Assembly: GCA_024408495.1 (NCBI GenBank) | Contig: JAKSUY010000003.1 | Span: 1-59,109, forward strand | Length of the DNA: 59,109 nucleotides | Source of the DNA: Bacilli bacterium | Lineage (GTDB): Bacteria; Bacillota_I; Bacilli_A; RFN20; CAG-826 | Direction: 5' to 3' | Part shown: positions 50,018-58,506 of the stretch, one piece after another | Layout: the number at the start of each line of letters is the position of its first letter | Numbering within the stretch: position 1 is the first letter of the stretch | Program-made: the position numbers and the translations under genes | Notes under the pieces: generated by a model | What the model saw: only the letters and a program-made list of their open reading frames with translations | What the model was told of the DNA's origin: nothing | The model's database searches: none

Positions 50018-52921
50018 TTACTCCGTTCTTAACGCAACTACTGGATCTTTATTAGCAGCCTTTCTTGCTGGGATAAAACCAGATACAAAAGTTAATAGGA
50101 TTGAAATAATAACTAGGATAACCGCATGCCATGGACTAAGGTTACAAATCATACCTATTCGTTGTTCAGGGAATTGTGCATTAATAATTAAACTAATTGG
50201 CCATTCAACGATGAAGGTAAATAATACACCTGCTAGTCCAGCAATACCTCCAATAATCACTGACTCAGCTTCAAATAGTCGTCCTACATCTTTCTTACGT
50301 GCGCCAATTGCACGTAGTATACCTATTTCTTTAGTGCGCTCTAACACGGACGTATATGTAATTACACCAGTCATAACACAGGACACTAATAACGAAACAG
50401 AAGAGAATACAATTAAAACAACAGAAATAATTTCAATCATTGTTCCTAAAGCATCAGTAAGGCTACCTGCTAAATCAGCGTATATTATTTTGGCCGATTC
50501 TGTTTTATCAGTGTTATAAGCATCTAAGTATTTAAAAATTTCGTTTTTAGCGGATAAACTTTTTGGGAATACTAATACTGAAGTAATGGTTGAATAACCG
50601 CTACAATAAGCAGTAAGGTCTTGGAATTCACCATACGATTCTGCTTTAGGAATGAACAATTTACCTTCCATGCCAATTTTAGAAAAATCGATTTCATCGA
50701 ATGAAATGGACTTATTGTCAAACTCACTAGCAAAACGATAATTGCTTCTGCTGTAATTTTTACTAAAGTTTGCGGTTGCAATATCTGGCAAATCCGTAAA
50801 CTGCGTTTTATCTTTCACGTTATAAACGTTTGCGAATAAACTATAGAATTTAAAATATTTTTGAGTATCTAGAAGCGATGTAAGTAAGTTAGTATTAGCA
50901 GCTTGATAAGCGTAATTTATTCCTTCTAATAAACTAACAACTGCTTTGGGGAATCTATACTTTTCATCTATATCTGTTGCAGCTTGCACATCAATGTAGT
51001 AATTATTTTTTGCAACGTTGTTATATTCGTCATATTGTTCTTTTAAATCGTTTACATAGTGATTTTTTAAAGAAGCGGGGTAGCAAATGCTCCCAGGCAT
51101 TAAATTGATTAATGTGTTTCTTTTAGGACGAATAATACCAGAAACTCTTATTTGAATCGGCTTATATTTTTCATTGTTAAAAAGTCTTTTTCTAGCGTCT
51201 GCTACATCTTTATTATTTTCTTGCGCAATATTTCCGTAAAGGGTAATGGATTTCTCAGAATATGGAGTGGACTGTACAAACCATGGGAGGTTCAACGTTT
51301 CTTCACCTGGAATCGATAAAGATTTGATAAAATCCGAACGCTCAGTGTAAGGAATTTCAATTTCGGTTTTTTGTCCTTCTACATTGCCTACGAAATCAAT
51401 AAGATCATTCGGCTCAAATGCCTTATATCTATATTCACCTTCTTTATCGATAATATCGCTAAAACTAATTGTTTCGCCTTCTTTAGCTTTATCGGTGTCA
51501 GAAAGTCCTAGCGCATACAAAGTTGACATTGGAACGCGATTATAACGATCACAAACTAAACATACATCGACTGTTCTATCATCTAAATTCAAATCTTTAG
51601 GATATGTTCCTTCAACAACGTCATAAAGAGATTCAATATAATCTCTACCACCATAAAGTTCGTGGAAAATAGTTGATGGTAAATTAGTAACTCCGGATAA
51701 TATAGAACCACCAGCGCCTGCCGCTTTAAATTGATCTACTTTAATTACTTCGCCATTATCTCTCTTTGCAAAAATATTAAAATCTAAATATTCATGATTC
51801 TCAAGAACGCTGCTTGCATAATTGCTCGGTGCCTTAAGTAAACCTTTCGCATAATCAGAATATTCTTTTGTTAAATGGTTACGATGAATAATTACCAATT
51901 GACTAAGGTCTTCATCATAAGGTTTAATTTCTTTTTCGCTCGGCCAAGGATTTGGTAAATCAATTTGTTGAACTTGTGTGGTAACAAATGGAGATATGGT
52001 AATAGGTACACTGCTAGCGGTTTCAGCTTCTACTCGATTTACATAACCCTGGAATCCGTTAGACATCGCTAACACAAGAGCAACACCGATAATACCAAAC
52101 GAAGCGGCTACTGCTGTCATTATGGTTCTACCTTTCTTAGTTGCTAAACTCTTCGCGGAACTCCCTAGTGCGGTTAAAAAAGACATATGAGTATGTTTAT
52201 TCTTTTCTTGCTCTAATTCCTTAATTTCTTTTTTACTAACACCTCTTAAAGGGCTTGTGTCGCTTACCACCAAACCATCTTTTAAACGAATAATTCTAGT
52301 AGAATATTTCTTCGCAAGTTCATCGTTATGGGTAACCATGATTACTAAACGATCTTTAGCGACTTCTTTTAAAATCTCCATGACCTGAACGCTAGTGACA
52401 CTATCAAGCGCACCAGTCGGTTCATCTGCTAAAACAATTTCAGGATTATTAACTAAAGAACGAGCAATGGCCACTCTTTGCATCTGACCGCCGGATAATT
52501 GATTTGGTTTTTTCTTAAGGGCATCTTTTAGGCCAACTCGCTTAAGTGCTAAAGCAGCTTTTCTTTGTCTTTCTTTCTTGCTCATACCGGTTAAGGTCAT
52601 TGATAGCTCAACATTACCTAGCACTGTAAGATGAGGAACTAAATTATAAGTTTGAAAAACAAAACCAACACGCTTATTACGATATGCATCCCAATCGCGA
52701 TCAGTAAACTTTTTAGTGGATTTGTTGTTAATAATCAAATCGCCAGATGTATATTGATCTAAACCGCCAATTAAATTTAATAGTGTCGTCTTGCCACATC
52801 CTGACGGACCTAAAATCGAAACAAAACCTTTATCAGGAAAAGATAGATTAATGTTTTTAAGCGCAGGAAAATGCTGTTTATCAACGACATAAGTTTTTTT
52901 AATGTCTTTTAATTTAAGCAT
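50018..52921 (-). CDS. ABC transporter, ATPase fused to FtsX/MacB-type permease
   Basis: A 967-residue fusion. N-terminal ABC ATPase of the LolD/MacB type: Walker A GPSGCGKTT (38-46), signature NQLSGGQMQR, Walker B EIVLADEPTGALD, switch VTHND. After a linker the permease begins with a span at about 262-283 (TAVAASFGIIGVALVLAM), an external domain of about 550 residues, and three C-terminal spans with KEIGILRAIGARKKDVGRLFEAESVIIG. Such transporters export peptides or lipoproteins or act in envelope stress sensing. First gene of the five-gene operon, promoter and palindrome just upstream. Confidence 0.9.
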   Translation of the reverse strand: MLKLKDIKKTYVVDKQHFPALKNINLSFPDKGFVSILGPSGCGKTTLLNLIGGLDQYTSGDLIINNKSTKKFTDRDWDAYRNKRVGFVFQTYNLVPHLTVLGNVELSMTLTGMSKKERQRKAALALKRVGLKDALKKKPNQLSGGQMQRVAIARSLVNNPEIVLADEPTGALDSVTSVQVMEILKEVAKDRLVIMVTHNDELAKKYSTRIIRLKDGLVVSDTSPLRGVSKKEIKELEQEKNKHTHMSFLTALGSSAKSLATKKGRTIMTAVAASFGIIGVALVLAMSNGFQGYVNRVEAETASSVPITISPFVTTQVQQIDLPNPWPSEKEIKPYDEDLSQLVIIHRNHLTKEYSDYAKGLLKAPSNYASSVLENHEYLDFNIFAKRDNGEVIKVDQFKAAGAGGSILSGVTNLPSTIFHELYGGRDYIESLYDVVEGTYPKDLNLDDRTVDVCLVCDRYNRVPMSTLYALGLSDTDKAKEGETISFSDIIDKEGEYRYKAFEPNDLIDFVGNVEGQKTEIEIPYTERSDFIKSLSIPGEETLNLPWFVQSTPYSEKSITLYGNIAQENNKDVADARKRLFNNEKYKPIQIRVSGIIRPKRNTLINLMPGSICYPASLKNHYVNDLKEQYDEYNNVAKNNYYIDVQAATDIDEKYRFPKAVVSLLEGINYAYQAANTNLLTSLLDTQKYFKFYSLFANVYNVKDKTQFTDLPDIATANFSKNYSRSNYRFASEFDNKSISFDEIDFSKIGMEGKLFIPKAESYGEFQDLTAYCSGYSTITSVLVFPKSLSAKNEIFKYLDAYNTDKTESAKIIYADLAGSLTDALGTMIEIISVVLIVFSSVSLLVSCVMTGVITYTSVLERTKEIGILRAIGARKKDVGRLFEAESVIIGGIAGLAGVLFTFIVEWPISLIINAQFPEQRIGMICNLSPWHAVILVIISILLTFVSGFIPARKAANKDPVVALRTE

Positions 52922-52945
52922 CTATTTAGCTCCTTAATAAGAAAA

Positions 52946-52998
52946 ACAATTTATTCTAAATTGTATAACTATATTAGTTTATTAATAAATTAAGTCAA
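52946..52998 (-). promoter_or_regulatory. Promoter of the five-gene operon with 19-bp palindrome at the start site
   Basis: Minus strand -35 TTGACT (52993-52998), 16-base spacer, -10 TAATAT (52971-52976), so transcription would start near 52964. Precisely there lies ACAATTTA-GAA-TAAATTGT (52946-52964; TTC on the plus strand), perfect 8-bp arms, a good size and position for a TetR-family operator. AAGGAG follows before the ATG at 52921. Confidence 0.65.
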
Positions 52999-53001
52999 AT
53001 A

Positions 53002-53451
53002 TTATTTTCGTTTTTCTTGAAAGAATTTTTGTAATATTTGTTTAGCGTCTTTAGCTAAAACGTTATTAGTCACTAACGGTGGTTTATTAATGCTTTTTTG
53101 TTTATAGAGTTTGATACCATTTTTAATTGCTCCGTTATTTTTATCATCAAGAGCATAGACTAAACGTTTAATTCTAGCTTGAGAAATAGCGCTAGCGCAC
53201 ATAGCACACGGCTCAAGCGTTACATAAAGAGTTGTATCTAATAAACGCCAATTATTTAATTTCTTGCTAGCTTTCTTAATTACTAATATTTCAGCATGGG
53301 CGGTTGCATCTAATTTACTTTCTTTTAAATTATGCGCTTTAGCGATAATTTTGTTATCTTTAACTAAAACAGCACCAATCGGGACTTCACCTTCTTTTGC
53401 TGCTTTCTTCGCCTCTTCTAAGGCTATTTTCATAAATTTAATATCGTTCAT
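53002..53451 (-). CDS. tadA: tRNA(adenine34) deaminase
   Basis: A 149-residue zinc deaminase that converts A34 to inosine in tRNA-Arg. Zinc ligands HAE (52-54) and PCAMC (81-85); GEVPIGAVLVKDN and LEPCAMCASAISQARIKRLVYA are typical. Start placed at ATG 53451 (MNDIKFMKIALEEAKKAA); a start at 53472 would lie inside the SRP RNA. Neighbours (SRP RNA, serS) match the order common in Bacillota. Confidence 0.93.
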   Translation of the reverse strand: MNDIKFMKIALEEAKKAAKEGEVPIGAVLVKDNKIIAKAHNLKESKLDATAHAEILVIKKASKKLNNWRLLDTTLYVTLEPCAMCASAISQARIKRLVYALDDKNNGAIKNGIKLYKQKSINKPPLVTNNVLAKDAKQILQKFFQEKRK

Positions 53452-53460
53452 AAATTTAAA

Positions 53461-53536
53461 ACCGCCATACATTAAGAGGTCTATTTATGGCTGCTATATT
53501 TCTATCCTGACCAGGTTCATAGTTCTTAATTATGAC
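53461..53536 (-). ncRNA. ffs: Bacterial small signal recognition particle RNA (4.5S type)
   Basis: Minus strand contains GAACCTGGTCAGG, then a short ATAG-AAAT-ATAG loop region, then AGCAGCCATA, the conserved SRP domain IV sequence bound by Ffh. The flanks pair into a long hairpin: GTCATAATTAAGAACTATG on the 5' side with CATAAATAG, CTCTTAATG and TATGGC on the 3' side. TATAAT lies 7 bases before the expected start at 53536. It lacks the Alu domain of the larger B. subtilis form, giving about 76-80 bases. The 3' end is approximate. Confidence 0.93.
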
Positions 53537-53542
53537 GGTGTT

Positions 53543-53548
53543 ATTATA
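53543..53548 (-). promoter_or_regulatory. -10 box of the SRP RNA
   Basis: Perfect TATAAT on the minus strand, 7 bases before the predicted RNA 5' end. The matching -35 falls within the 3' end of serS and is weak. Confidence 0.65.
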
Positions 53549-53555
53549 ATATCAT

Positions 53556-54830
53556 TTATTTCTTTTTTGGGGTAAGTTTGCTTTTTCCGCCCATAAACGG
53601 GCGAAGGACTTCTGGAATAATTACACTTCCATCTTCTTGTTGAAATTGCTCTAAAATAGCTGGGAATAAACGAGAGGTCGCTAAGCCTGAAGCATTAAGT
53701 GTATGGCAATAATGAGTTTTGCCGTCTTTATCTTTATATCTGGCCATAGTACGGCGTGCTTGATAGCTACGAGCGTTAGATGCGCTACTAACTTCTTTAT
53801 AAATGCCGATACTTGGTAAATATACTTCGATATCGGTAGTTCTGGCCATTGAGTGTGAACAATCCGCAGCCGCTAATTTAGATAATCTAAAATGTAAACC
53901 CAATCTTTCTACTAAGCCGCTTGCGACATTAATCATTTCTTCAAACGCTTTGTCACTACCTTCTTCGGTCGTGTATTGAACAATTTCTACTTTGTTAAAT
54001 TGATAACCACGAATCATACCTCTTTCTTCCGTGCGATAACTACCAGCCTCTTGGCGGTAACACGGAGTGTAGGCAAAATATTTTCTTGGTAAATCACTTT
54101 CTTTTAATATTTCATTACGATGATAATTTACTAATGCGGTTTCAGCGGTTGGAAGTAAGAATTTATTATTGCCTTCTACGTGGAAAACCGCATTCTTAAA
54201 TTTTGGGAATTGACCTGCGCCAAAACCACTCTCTTCGTTTAACATGTGAGGTGGGAGAATGAAGTGATAACCGTTCTTTAAATGAGTAGAAATAAAATAG
54301 TTAATTAACGCCCACTCAAGTTCGGCACCTTCATCGGTATAAATCCATGTACCTTCACCGCTAATTTTAGCCGCACGATCATAGTCAACTAATCCTAATG
54401 ATTTAGCAAGCTCAACATGATCTTTAATTTTAAAATTAAAATTAGGCTTTTGATTAACTTCTTTAATGACTTTATTATTTTCTTTTCCCCCGGGAAGTAA
54501 GTCATCATCGGGTAAATTTGGTAATTCAGCGACAATATCAAAGATCTCTTTTTCAACTTTTTTAAGTTCAATTTCTCCTTCTTTATTTTTGCTCGCTAGC
54601 TCTTTAACTTTAGCAAAAATTTCTTTAGGATCTTTACCTTCTTTTTTATATTGAGGAACTTGCGCGGATAATTTATTTTGTTCAGCTTTATTAGCTTCCG
54701 TTTGCTTAATTAATTCTTTCCGTTTTTTATCAAGCTCAATGACCTTGTTTGGATCAAAATCCCAAAGCTTTTTCGCAAGAGCCTTTTTGACCTCTTCAGG
54801 TTTTTCAATAATTAGCTTTACATCAATCAT
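53556..54830 (-). CDS. serS: Seryl-tRNA synthetase
   Basis: A 424-residue class II synthetase. The N-terminal long antiparallel coiled coil (about 30-100, Lys/Glu-rich) is the tRNA-Ser-binding arm; motif 2 reads YTPCYRQEAGSYRTEERGMIRGYQFNKVEIVQY and motif 3 contains HTLNASGLATSRLFPAILEQFQQEDGSVIIPEVLRPFMGG. Overlaps the upstream glycosyltransferase gene by 4 bases. No T-box leader is visible because the gene is inside the gyr transcription unit. Confidence 0.96.
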   Translation of the reverse strand: MIDVKLIIEKPEEVKKALAKKLWDFDPNKVIELDKKRKELIKQTEANKAEQNKLSAQVPQYKKEGKDPKEIFAKVKELASKNKEGEIELKKVEKEIFDIVAELPNLPDDDLLPGGKENNKVIKEVNQKPNFNFKIKDHVELAKSLGLVDYDRAAKISGEGTWIYTDEGAELEWALINYFISTHLKNGYHFILPPHMLNEESGFGAGQFPKFKNAVFHVEGNNKFLLPTAETALVNYHRNEILKESDLPRKYFAYTPCYRQEAGSYRTEERGMIRGYQFNKVEIVQYTTEEGSDKAFEEMINVASGLVERLGLHFRLSKLAAADCSHSMARTTDIEVYLPSIGIYKEVSSASNARSYQARRTMARYKDKDGKTHYCHTLNASGLATSRLFPAILEQFQQEDGSVIIPEVLRPFMGGKSKLTPKKK

Positions 54831-55825
54831 AATTGTTTCTCCTTCAATAAATTACGATAAATATTTAATAAACGTTTTCCTGTTTTTTCTAATGAATATT
54901 CTTGTGCTTCTTTATACGCTCTTTCGGTAGTCTTTTTTAATTTACCTTTTACTAATAAATCAATCGTATCCACTAATTCATTAATACCTTTTTTAGCGTA
55001 ACAATTAACACCATCTTTAAGATAACAATCACCTTTCATATTTTTAAGATATGCAACTACTTGGGTGTTAGCAGCCATCGCTTCATGAACATTAGTAGCA
55101 TCCGCTTTAAAGTCGTTTAATACTAATAACATTTTCGCCTTCATTAATGTCGCGCGATATGTGTCATCATCAACTAAAGTTGATAATACTACATTGTCGG
55201 GAGTAAGCTTAATGTATTTTCCCGCTAATATAAGTGAGTAATTGGCACCTAGAAAATAGAATTTAACGAATGGAGCGAGCTCGGTTACTTCTAAGAAATT
55301 ATCCATATCTTTTTTATTCAAATAATCTCCTATGCAAAGCACATAAGGTTGCTCTTTTCTCTTTCTAAAATAACGTTTTACTAATTCAGACTGCTTTTTC
55401 TCGCTCATTTTAAATCTAGCTAATTTAACAGGCGCAGGAAATACTTTAATCTTACTTAAAACCCCTTCCTTCTCTAAGAACGTTTTACTAATCTCGCTAG
55501 GCACTAGAACTAGATCCGCTTCGTTTAAACATTTTCTAGCATTATCTTTTAATTTACGTTTTTCTTTACGCGGTTCCGCTAACATTGATTCGCGTTCGTT
55601 CTCGCAGTATAGCGCAGACATTACAACTGGAATATGATCTCTTTTTAAATCTTTAATTTTGCTTAAATCAGGGAAGTTTAAAAAATGAGCAACATCAAAA
55701 TCATCGAATGGATCGCGCGTATATTGAGTTTTAACTAGTTCTAAGCTACCCTTGATTGATTTTATTAAGCATTCTTCTTCACGTGCTCTATGCTTATGAG
55801 TAGCCGCATAGATAAGTGCTTTCAT
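54827..55825 (-). CDS. GT-B type glycosyltransferase
   Basis: A 332-residue glycosyltransferase of GT4-like character: N-terminal Rossmann half, EADLVLVPSEISKTFLEKEG followed by SKIKVFPAPVKLARF at the domain junction, then a C-terminal domain with PYVLCIGDYLNKKD, and MLLVLNDFKADATNVHEAMAANTQVVAYLKN, the nucleotide-sugar binding Glu region. It lies between gyrA and serS, an unusual location, and overlaps serS. A membrane-glycolipid or wall-polymer glucosyltransferase is a reasonable guess; the substrate is unknown. Confidence 0.75.
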   Translation of the reverse strand: MKALIYAATHKHRAREEECLIKSIKGSLELVKTQYTRDPFDDFDVAHFLNFPDLSKIKDLKRDHIPVVMSALYCENERESMLAEPRKEKRKLKDNARKCLNEADLVLVPSEISKTFLEKEGVLSKIKVFPAPVKLARFKMSEKKQSELVKRYFRKRKEQPYVLCIGDYLNKKDMDNFLEVTELAPFVKFYFLGANYSLILAGKYIKLTPDNVVLSTLVDDDTYRATLMKAKMLLVLNDFKADATNVHEAMAANTQVVAYLKNMKGDCYLKDGVNCYAKKGINELVDTIDLLVKGKLKKTTERAYKEAQEYSLEKTGKRLLNIYRNLLKEKQL

Positions 55826-55827
55826 GA

Positions 55828-58491
55828 TTATGCTACTTCGTCGGGAGAAACTACTTTCTCTTCCTTTTCTTCCTCTTCTTGAGGTTCAGCAGCTTTCGCT
55901 TCCGCTACAGCGGCTTTGATTTCTTCTTCGCTCACGCCTTCGGCTGGTAATTCACCCGCATTTGGATCAACTTCACCACCACCAACATCGTGAGGAATAA
56001 CAGTAACACCTACTACTTTATGGCCTTCTTCAAGGCGAATTACGCGTACGCCTTGAGTGTTACGACCGCTTAATTTAATTTGAGCAATTGGAACACGAAT
56101 CACAATACCACCAGTAGTGATAATCATTAAATCTTCGTCACCGTTAACTTGTTTAGTAGCAATTAAACGACCATTCTTTTGTGTGGTATTCAAGGTTAAG
56201 ACACCTTTAGTTCCACGATTGGTTTGACGGTATTCACTAGATTCGGTCATCTTACCATAACCATTTTGAGTAATGGCTAAGACGATATGACCTTCTAAGG
56301 AAGTTGATGCACTTACAACAGTTGTGCCAGTTGCATTCATACCTTTAACACCGGTAGCGGTTCTTCCCATTGGGCGAACGGTAGTTTCTGGGAAGTTAAC
56401 CATCTTGCCTTTAGCATTCGACATACCAAGCATACATTCGCCATTAGTTTGTTTAACATCTAATAATTGATCACCTTCACGTAAACCGATTGCGATCTTA
56501 CCGTTTTGGCGAATAGAAATATATTCCGCAATTGGAGTTCTCTTAACTAAGCCATTACGAGTAAAGAAAGTTAGGAATCCTTGCGGCTCAGTGTTATCAC
56601 CTAAGTCAATAATTGACATGATTCTTTCTTCTTTTTCAAGGTTAAGTAAATTTTGGACTGGAATGCCTTTTGAAATTCTTCCGCCTTCTGGAACTTTATA
56701 GCCACGAATACGATAAACCTTACCTTTGTTAGAGAAGAATAATAAGTTTGTATGAGTCTTGGTGTGTAAGAGTAAACGAATTAAATCGGTATCTCCAACC
56801 GTCACACCCCGGACACCACGACCGCCTCTATTCTGAGTTCTAAAAGTATCTGTTGTCATTCTCTTAACATAACCGTTTTGAGTGATAACTACGACGATAT
56901 CTTGTTGTGGAATGAGTGATTCATCATCAATATCACCAAGCGAGTCACTAATTTCAGTACGTCTATCATCAGCGAATCTTTGTTTAACTTCTTCAAGTTC
57001 TTTAATGACGACTTCGATTTCGTTACCTCTACTCTCTAAGATATGTTGATAATCTTTAATGCGTTGCTCAAGTTCAGCCTTTTCCTCATCAAGTTTGGTT
57101 TTTTCTAACCCGGTTAGACGACGTAATGTCATGGCTAAAATTGCTTGAGTTTGCGGTTCAGAGAAATCAAATTTATTCATTAAAGAAGTAATCGCTTCTT
57201 CTGGAGTTGCGCTGTGACGAATAATATGGACAACTTCATCAATATTATCGACCGCTTTTAATAAACCTAAGACGATGTGTCTACGGTCTTCATCTTTCTT
57301 TAATAAGAATTTAGTACGTCTAGCAACAACTTCGATTTGATGTTCAAGATAATCTTTTAAAATTGCGGTAATTGGTAAGATTTTTGGTGCACCGTTTTCT
57401 AAGCAGAGGAAGATGATGCCAAAAGTCGTTTGCAATTGAGTTAATTTATATAAGTGATTAAGAATAACTTCTGGAATACAATCGTGTCTTACATCAATAA
57501 CAACACGGATTCCTTCTTTATTTGATTCATCACGAATGTTCGTAATACCATCAATTACTTTATCTTTAACAAGTTCCGCGATTGATTCAATTAATCTTGC
57601 TTTATTAACGCCATAAGGAATTTCTTCAACAATAATCCGTTTACGACCAGTAGATTCGCTTTCTTCTACGTGACATTTCGAACGGATCACAATTGATCCG
57701 CTACCGGTATCATAAGCATCTTTAATGCCTTGGCGACCTAAAATAGTACCTCCAGTTGGGAAGTCTGGACCAGGCATAATGCCCATAATATCTAATGTAG
57801 TTAATTCAGGATTTTTAGCAATCGCTATAGTTGCGTCAATTGCTTCACCTAAGTTATGAGTAGGGATATTGGTTGCCATACCAACCGCGATACCACTACT
57901 ACCATTAACAAGTAAGTTCGGGAAACGAGAAGGTAATACGGTTGGTTCTTGGTCAACGCCATCGTAGTTATCCATGAAATCAACAACATCGCAATCAATA
58001 TCTCTAACCATTTGTAGAGCTAACTTAGCGAGTCTAGCTTCTGTATAACGATAAGCCGCAGGCTCATCACCATCAATACTACCAAAGTTACCATGACCAT
58101 CAACGAGAATATTTCTCATTGCGAATGGTTGCGCTAATCTTACAACCGCACCATAAATCGCGGCGTCACCATGTGGGTGATATTTTCCCATGACATCACC
58201 AACGATACGTGCACATTTCTTATGTGGTTTATCAGGGGTGGTGCCACTTTCAAACATGGAATAAATAATACGGCGGTGAACTGGTTTCATACCATCACGT
58301 ACATCAGGAATTGCACGTGCAACAATAACGCTCATCGCGTAATCAAGGAACGCGCTTTGAACTTGATCAGAGATATCGACATCTTGAAGTCCGGGAACAA
58401 TACCAGCTTCCGCTTCAGTAGAGGCGGTCGCTTCAACTTTAACTTCTTCTTTAACTTCGGCTTCAACTTTCTTTTCTTTTTTCTTTGCCAT
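55828..58491 (-). CDS. gyrA: DNA gyrase subunit A
   Basis: An 887-residue GyrA: catalytic Tyr149 in AAYRYTEARL, a C-terminal GyrA box (QNRGGRGVRG, about residue 560) that identifies gyrase rather than topoisomerase IV, and an acidic tail. The N-terminal extension of about 35 residues is Lys/Glu/Ala-rich. The QRDR reads HPHGDAAIYG: the residues equivalent to E. coli Ser83 and Asp87 are Ala110 and Gly114. Sits 15 bases downstream of gyrB. Confidence 0.97.
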   Translation of the reverse strand: MAKKKEKKVEAEVKEEVKVEATASTEAEAGIVPGLQDVDISDQVQSAFLDYAMSVIVARAIPDVRDGMKPVHRRIIYSMFESGTTPDKPHKKCARIVGDVMGKYHPHGDAAIYGAVVRLAQPFAMRNILVDGHGNFGSIDGDEPAAYRYTEARLAKLALQMVRDIDCDVVDFMDNYDGVDQEPTVLPSRFPNLLVNGSSGIAVGMATNIPTHNLGEAIDATIAIAKNPELTTLDIMGIMPGPDFPTGGTILGRQGIKDAYDTGSGSIVIRSKCHVEESESTGRKRIIVEEIPYGVNKARLIESIAELVKDKVIDGITNIRDESNKEGIRVVIDVRHDCIPEVILNHLYKLTQLQTTFGIIFLCLENGAPKILPITAILKDYLEHQIEVVARRTKFLLKKDEDRRHIVLGLLKAVDNIDEVVHIIRHSATPEEAITSLMNKFDFSEPQTQAILAMTLRRLTGLEKTKLDEEKAELEQRIKDYQHILESRGNEIEVVIKELEEVKQRFADDRRTEISDSLGDIDDESLIPQQDIVVVITQNGYVKRMTTDTFRTQNRGGRGVRGVTVGDTDLIRLLLHTKTHTNLLFFSNKGKVYRIRGYKVPEGGRISKGIPVQNLLNLEKEERIMSIIDLGDNTEPQGFLTFFTRNGLVKRTPIAEYISIRQNGKIAIGLREGDQLLDVKQTNGECMLGMSNAKGKMVNFPETTVRPMGRTATGVKGMNATGTTVVSASTSLEGHIVLAITQNGYGKMTESSEYRQTNRGTKGVLTLNTTQKNGRLIATKQVNGDEDLMIITTGGIVIRVPIAQIKLSGRNTQGVRVIRLEEGHKVVGVTVIPHDVGGGEVDPNAGELPAEGVSEEEIKAAVAEAKAAEPQEEEEKEEKVVSPDEVA

Positions 58492-58506
58492 AAACTAAGT
58501 CCTCCT

